The position numbers and the translations under genes are program-made. Shown piece after piece: positions 7,696 through 12,786 of a stretch of DNA of 12,786 nt. This stretch comes from Saprospiraceae bacterium (lineage in GTDB: Bacteria; Bacteroidota; Bacteroidia; Chitinophagales; Saprospiraceae): NCBI GenBank assembly GCA_016715105.1, contig JADKBO010000051.1, positions 1 to 12,786 of the forward strand. The letters run 5' to 3'. Position 1 is the stretch's first letter. Every line of letters begins with the position of its first letter. Below the pieces are notes generated by a model that ran no database searches, was not told the origin of the DNA, and was given only the letters and a program-made list of their open reading frames with translations.

Positions 7696-7835
7696 ATATC
7701 TCACAATTATCCATTCTATTGCCTACAAAAAATTTAAGCCATGATTGTATCATAATCCATTTAACCCTTTATAAATTTAATTTCTGATAAATATACAAAA
7801 ACTATATATTCACTTCACAAATTTTCTTCTCGAAT

Positions 7836-9020
7836 TTACAATCTGTATTTCATTATTTCTGCCAAAGTCACATGATATTCTTTCTCCAATTTCAATAAAT
7901 GTAGTAAAGCGTTTTGGTAAAAACTCGTTTCTAAAAAATATTCAATCACCGTGATTTCGCCCAAGCGTAAAGCCTTATCTAATAAAGTGGTATTGTTTAT
8001 AGATGAAATTACAAAACTGTATTCATTGAATGATTTTTTGAGCGCATCTTGTCGATCAAACAGTTCTTTTATTTCAAAAAAATGCTCGTTCAAGTGACTT
8101 TGCAATTTTAAATTGGTGAATAGAACATTGGCTTGTTGTTCCCTTTTGCGATATTTCTGTTCCCAAATCGGAAGTGTCAAACCTGCATGGATGCCATTGT
8201 AGCGCTGGCCCAAAATGCCTTGAAAGCGGTAACCCAACTCGAATTTCGGAAGTCGCCAAGTCTTGGTCAAATCAAGTTTTTTTTCGGCAATTCGCTGTTC
8301 CTGCTCCAAAGATTTACGTATTGGGTCAGCTGTCTCATACTCCATTTCAACTTGTTCAAAAGATGTTATTTCTGGTTGCATTGGGTAAACCGTGTCCTGA
8401 AAAAGGACCACTTTACCACCATTAAGTTGAATCAGCTGCATTTGCAGTTTTTGAATTTCAACGTTGTTTTCTATGTTTAATTGGTTAATTTCCAAAAGTT
8501 GCAACTTTGTTTTGTTCACATCCAAAATATTCCCATCTCCTTTGTTAAGTTTAATCTGAAAATCGTTTTTGAGTTTTTCTAATTCTAATTTTCGTCGGTC
8601 TTGGTGGATTTTCAATTTGTTGCGATATATCAATTCAAGACAGACCAATTTGGCTTCCTGCAAAATATCTTGTCGACCTGCAGCAAATTCCGAAGTGGAA
8701 ATTGCACTCTGAACTGCCGCCAATTCTCTTCGTTTTTTGTATGTCGTCGGAAAATCGAAAGGCTGCACAACAAAAAAATCGGTTTGGTTTCCAGCTGCTT
8801 CTGGCGAACCGAAAAGAAATTGTCCTTGAATAATCGGGTTCGGTAGTGTCAAACCTGTTTTGTATTCCAGTTTTTTGCCTTCCCAAAATTGGCGACTTGC
8901 AGAAAGCGATTTATTATTTTTCTCAATCGAAGCCAATACATTTTCGACATTCGATTGACCATTTGCATTGACCAAAACTGTTAATGCAAATATATTTATG
9001 ATTACTATTTTATAGTTCAT
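7836..9020 (-). CDS. TolC-family outer-membrane efflux channel of the right pump
   Basis: The intact 394-residue protein has a signal peptide (residues 1 to about 21, ending VNANGQS), then an outer-membrane-efflux fold. The LTLPNPIIQGQFLF and later WRLPKFELGYRF segments are typical beta-strand entries, each followed by long alpha-helical coiled coils rich in Leu, Gln, Lys and Glu. The length is normal for the TolC/CusC family. It should form the trimeric duct that takes metal from the adaptor-pump complex through the outer membrane. Its ATG overlaps the pump stop by four bases (ATGA at 9020-9017), so the two are translationally coupled. Unlike the left locus, this channel is a separate protein. 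No terminator with a T-tract is evident in the 140 bases after its stop. Confidence 0.9.
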   Translation of the reverse strand: MNYKIVIINIFALTVLVNANGQSNVENVLASIEKNNKSLSASRQFWEGKKLEYKTGLTLPNPIIQGQFLFGSPEAAGNQTDFFVVQPFDFPTTYKKRRELAAVQSAISTSEFAAGRQDILQEAKLVCLELIYRNKLKIHQDRRKLELEKLKNDFQIKLNKGDGNILDVNKTKLQLLEINQLNIENNVEIQKLQMQLIQLNGGKVVLFQDTVYPMQPEITSFEQVEMEYETADPIRKSLEQEQRIAEKKLDLTKTWRLPKFELGYRFQGILGQRYNGIHAGLTLPIWEQKYRKREQQANVLFTNLKLQSHLNEHFFEIKELFDRQDALKKSFNEYSFVISSINNTTLLDKALRLGEITVIEYFLETSFYQNALLHLLKLEKEYHVTLAEIMKYRL

Positions 9021-12000
9021 TTCAATGTTTTTCTATTAGTGAGAAAATAAACCACCGGCACAATGAAAATATTGAGCAGAGTGGATGTGAGCAAGCCGCC
9101 TAAAATAACTTTAGCCATGGGGCTTTGTATTTCGTTACCGGGTAAATCCCCAGCAATGGCAAGCGGGATGAGTGCAAGCCCAGCCGTCAAAGCTGTCATC
9201 AAAATTGGAGAAAGACGGTCTACCGAACCATTCAAGACCGTTTCAAGGAGCGGTTTGCCTTCGTCTTGCAAATTTTTATAACGGGAAACGAGCAAAATAC
9301 CGTTCCGAGTCGCTACTCCAAACAAGGTGATAAAACCGATAATCGCTGGGATACTCAAAATGCCAGAGGTGATCCAAATGATGAAAACGCCGCCAATCAA
9401 AGCCAATGGCAAATTCAACAAGATAATTGAAGCTGTTTTGAGACTTTTAAATTCTTGAAAAAGTAAAAGAAAAATCACCAATAGCGATAGTAACGAAGTT
9501 GCCAATAGCGTTTTTGAAGCTTCAGCTTCAGCTTCAAACTGACCACCGTATTCAATTCGGTAGCCTTCTGGTAGTGTGATTTTTTCTGCAATCATTTTCT
9601 GGATTTCATCTACGGTACTCTTTTGGTCACGACCAGCTACATTCACAGATACAACGGTTTTGCGTTGCACATTTTCTCGATTTATCGTGTTCGGCCCTGA
9701 AGTTGAAACGACATCTGCCACATAACTCAAAGGTATTTTTTGCCCATTAACTGCATCAATCATTGTATTTCTAATGTTCTCGATATTGCCCCGATTGGCA
9801 TCGTCGAATCGTAAAATCAAGTCAAAACTTTTGTTTCCTTCATAAATTTCAGACACTTTTTCACCTGCAAAAGCCACATCCACGAACTCATTGAACTGTC
9901 CAATTGGTATTCCATAATGGTTGAGCAAATCTCTTTTTGCTTTGATTTGTACCTGAGGAATTTCAATTTGTTGCTCCACACTATATCCACAAGACCAGAA
10001 TCAGGGTAATCGCCGTCTTGATTTCGTTGGAAAGTGAGAACAGTTTTGCCAAGTCAGTTCCAAAAATCTTGATGGCTATATTCGCTCTTGTGCCTGAAAG
10101 CATGTGGTCGATACGATGACCGATGGGCTGCCCAATGGTTATATTCACGCCAGAAACGTTGGCGAGATGCTTCCGCACATCAGCCATAAATTCCGACCGA
10201 CTGCGATCTTTTAAAATAAAGGGCGCATCAATTTCGGCAGCATTCACGCCCTGGGCATGTTCGTCAAGTTCAGCTCGACCCGTACGGCGGGTAGTGATTT
10301 GAATTTCTGGAACTTTCAATAATTCCTGTTCGACGTGGGACCCGATTTTGTTACTTTCTTCCAATGAAATGCCTGGTAAACTGACCGCTGAAATCACCAG
10401 TGAGCCTTCATTGAATTCAGGCAAGAAACTCCTTCCCAATCGTGAAAGTCCAAAAAAAGCCACCAAAAGCATCAAAAACGAGACTACCAGAACAATGGTT
10501 TTGGCTTTCATAACGCCTTTTAAAAGGCCAGAATAACCAATTTGAAGCTTACTGACAAGCCAACTTTCGCCGTGCTGTCTTTTTAACATTTTTTCGTTCG
10601 ATAAAAGATAGCTGCCCAAAACAGGAGTCAAGGTGATGCTTACTATAAGAGAAGCAAATAGCGATACGATGAACGCAATGCCCAGTGGAGCGAGTAGTTT
10701 ACCTTCCATTCCTGATAGGAAAAACAATGGTAAAAACGCCACTATGATTATGAATGTGGCATTGATAATGCTTGTTCGGATTTCCACTGATGCATCGAAT
10801 ACGACTTGCAGCACAGCTTTTCGCTCCGAAATGGGCATTGTAGCATTCTGTTTTAGACGTTTGAAAACATTTTCCACATCTATAATAGCATCGTCCACGA
10901 GTGCACCAATAGCAATTGCCATACCGCCTAATGACATTGTGTTAATGGTGAAACCAAGCCATTTCAAGGTCAAAATAGCGACAATCAGCGAAACTGGAAT
11001 GGCAAGTAACGAAATCACAGTTGCGCGCCAATTCATTAAAAAAAGAAACAGTATAACAACCACGAAAATACTTCCTTCCAAAAGTGTCTTTTGGATGTTT
11101 GAAATTGAAGCGTTTATAAAATCCACCTGCCTGAAAATGCGAGTATTGATTTTTACATCGCTAGGCATCGTTTTTTGCAAATCCAAGATTGCATCATCAA
11201 TTTTTTGCGTCAGCAAAAGCGAATTGGTGGCAGGTTGTTTCATCACAGTCATTATCACAGCAGGTTTGCCCTTAAGTGAGCCGTCACCGATTTTTTGGGC
11301 TGCTGCTATTTTGAGTGTTGCCACGTCCTCGATTTTGACAGTTCCCTTCGGGGTAGTCTTAATGACGGATTTTCCAAGTTCTTCTAAATCACTTGTTCTA
11401 CCAATACCTCGGACTATGTATTCATTACCGAAATCATTTAAAAAACCGCCTGACGAATTTCCGTTGGCTTCTTGACAAGCTTTGAGCAATTCGGAAAGTG
11501 TTACATCAAATGCGCTCATTTTTTGTGGTGAAGCCAATATCTGATATTGTTTGAACTCACCGCCGATGACGACGACCTGTGCCACACCTCCTGTAGCGAG
11601 CAATCGAGGTCGAATTGACCAATCGGCAAGCGTCCGTAAATCCATTTGTGTAGTGCTGTCACCTGTCAAACTGATCAGCATAATTTCACCCATGATGCTT
11701 GCTTGTGGTGCCATGGTTGGATTGCCCACGCCTACTGGAAGACGTTCAGCAATAGCAATAATTTTTTCGTTGACGATTTGTCTGGCTTTGAAGATATCAG
11801 TGTTCCACTCAAATTCAATCCAAACAATCGAGATGCCAGCCGAAGATGATGAGCGCACCCGACGAACGTTTGTTGCCCCATTTACGGCGGTTTCAAGAGG
11901 AAATGTGACTAATTTTTCAACCTCTTCTGGTGCCATACCGTGCGCTTCAGTCAATACAACAACGGTCGGGGCGGTTAAATCTGGGAATACATCCACCTCC

Positions 12001-12101
12001 ATTCGTGAGGCGACAAGTGATCCAAAAACGATGAGTAGAACTGTTGCTACGATTACCAACAATCGGTTTCTAAGTGAGAAAAGTATTATTTTATTAAGCA
12101 T
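9017..12101 (-). CDS. CusA/CzcA-family heavy-metal RND pump, two apparent frameshifts
   Basis: ATG at 12101 (MLNKIILFSLRNRL) opens a 706-codon frame. The rest of the protein, from VEQQIEIPQVQIK, is in another frame that ends at 9017. Between them a third frame reads DSGLVDI. Adding one base near 10001-10007 and one at 9981-9982 (ATA-G to ATA-AGT, giving DISVEQQ) restores a continuous chain of about 1028 residues, the normal length. TM1 is at about residues 13-31. DVFPDLTAPTVVVLTEAHG is the porter-domain start, and TM4 contains AIAIGALVDDAIIDVEN with Asp403, Asp404 and Glu410. This is the CusA-like branch of HME pumps. Of the Met triad known in E. coli CusA only the one in GHRIDHMLSGTRANIAIK has an obvious counterpart, so Cu/Ag specificity is not assured. 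It lies 12 nt after the adaptor gene and overlaps the channel gene. Confidence 0.87.
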
Positions 12102-12113
12102 GATATTAAAGAT

Positions 12114-12786
12114 TTAGTGTTCATGTCCATGCGCCGGAAGTGTTCCTGAAGCAGTTGACAATTTGATTTGATAACCGCCTTTCGTTACCACCCGTTCACC
12201 TTCGTTTATACCAGCAAGAACTTGCACATTCTTCCCGTCGGATGGGCCGATTTTAAGTTCCCGTTTCTGAAAACGCTCACCATCCATTTGGACATAAGCA
12301 TAAAAAATGCCTTGTTCCTCCAAAAGTGCTGAAGTAGGGATAACCAAAGTGGGCTTTGTGTCTGACAGTAAAAACACCTCGACTACCGACCCGGGAACGA
12401 AATTTTCCTTGTTGTCTATCTCGAAATGAATTGCCAAAGAAGAACCTACCTCTGCTGATTTTCCGGTCGAAACAACACGTCCATTCAAATTTCGGGTATT
12501 GAATACCTGCCCTCCGTCTGCAGTTTTGAAATTGGCTGCAGTGAACGAAGTTAGTTTTGGGAAATATTTTTGAGAAACATTCGCTTTTAACAAGAGTCTT
12601 TTGTTTTTTGAAATGGTGGCAAGGGGCTGACCTGCGTTCACAAATTGCCCGTTTTCGACCATTACGTTTTTCAAGAAACCTCTAATCGGGGTAGTAACAC
12701 TTTGCTTGTTTTGATTGAATTTTTTGGAAACGGAAACATTGGCAAGTTGTGTTTGAGCATTTTCGAACTGGCGTTTTGTTTCCAAA
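12114..12786 (-). CDS. Periplasmic adaptor (CusB/CzcB type), C-terminal part, cut by window edge
   Basis: The frame is open to the window end, so signal sequence, first lipoyl half and start are outside. What remains begins in the alpha-hairpin (TKRQFENAQTQLANVSV). It continues with the second lipoyl half (TPIRGFLKNVMVENGQFVNA and GQPLATI), the beta-barrel (LLLKANVSQKYFPKL through FVPGSVVEVFL) and a membrane-proximal domain (IPTSALLEEQGIFYAYVQ to VVTKGGYQIK), ending in a short His tail PAHGHEH. The protein connects the downstream pump to its TolC channel in the periplasm. The first visible Met-like codon (TTG at 12785) is internal, not a start. The stop is 12 nt before the pump ATG, the same spacing as between pump and adaptor genes in the left locus, though the gene order is reversed (adaptor first here, pump first there). 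Confidence 0.9.
   Translation of the reverse strand, partial: LETKRQFENAQTQLANVSVSKKFNQNKQSVTTPIRGFLKNVMVENGQFVNAGQPLATISKNKRLLLKANVSQKYFPKLTSFTAANFKTADGGQVFNTRNLNGRVVSTGKSAEVGSSLAIHFEIDNKENFVPGSVVEVFLLSDTKPTLVIPTSALLEEQGIFYAYVQMDGERFQKRELKIGPSDGKNVQVLAGINEGERVVTKGGYQIKLSTASGTLPAHGHEH

Noticed and set aside
7696..7835. Possible terminator or small gene after the right-hand TolC gene
   Set aside because: No stem followed by a T-tract on the minus strand and no supported frame; only possible methyltransferase debris is seen.
9017..9979. Separate 320-residue efflux protein starting at GTG 9979
   Set aside because: The sequence from VEQQIEIPQ onward is the C-terminal third of the right pump, and the GTG is the internal Val of DISVEQQ. 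Frameshift repair joins it to the upstream frame.
10633..11475. 280-codon open frame on the plus strand
   Set aside because: It is antisense to the right pump gene, whose minus-strand frame shows clear RND motifs throughout. The plus-strand translation shows no recognisable domain.
1..12786. CRISPR array, tRNA, rRNA, insertion sequence or integrase
   Set aside because: No regularly spaced repeats, no recognisable cloverleaf or rRNA sequence, and no transposase or recombinase motifs in any frame that I could read.

Overview
The window looks like Bacteroidota chromosome or accessory DNA. It is AT-rich, no clear Shine-Dalgarno sequences were noticed, there are lipoprotein signals, and one efflux pump is a single-chain CusA/CzcA-TolC fusion, an architecture typical of this phylum. 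Every gene I can support lies on the minus strand, so transcription runs from high to low coordinates. I could not run any search; family names come from recognising motifs and alignments by eye.

Layout, in transcription order. (1) 12786-7836: a three-gene heavy-metal RND (HME) pump. A periplasmic adaptor, cut by the window edge, is followed after 12 nt by the inner-membrane pump, whose stop overlaps the start of a separate TolC-type outer-membrane channel (ATGA overlap). (2) 7760-6964: a decayed class I methyltransferase remnant, then a DsrE-family small sulfur-relay-like protein whose only plausible start is ATA. (3) 6963-6734: an AT-rich spacer with a 17-bp palindrome overlapping a candidate promoter. 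(4) 6733-1: a second heavy-metal locus consisting of a small Cys/His-rich DUF6660-like protein, a hairpin-bearing gap, the CusA/CzcA-TolC fusion, its adaptor lipoprotein, a small lipoprotein with a heavy-metal-binding Cys domain and His-rich tandem repeats, and a DUF3703 protein that leaves the window.

Function. Both loci should export metal ions from the periplasm and cytoplasm across the outer membrane. Their metal-relay motifs differ. The left pump has the CzcA-like DFG-x3-DGA-x4-E motif in TM4, which suggests divalent ions (Co/Zn/Cd type). The right pump has the AIAIGALVDD motif of the CusA-like branch, but keeps only one of the three CusA-type methionines I could place. Adaptors and accessory proteins in both loci carry His-rich tails likely to bind metal in the periplasm.

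The most striking general observation is that at least five genes are broken by small indels. Repairing one or two bases restores well-conserved family sequence in each case: DUF3703, the left adaptor, TM7 of the left pump (a compensated pair), DUF6660, and the right pump (two indels). About half of these fall in homopolymers. Sequencing or assembly error is the simplest explanation, although real decay, as in the methyltransferase remnant, cannot be excluded. I see no clearly new system: the gene sets are known Bacteroidota metal-efflux arrangements, and the parts worth checking are listed as findings.
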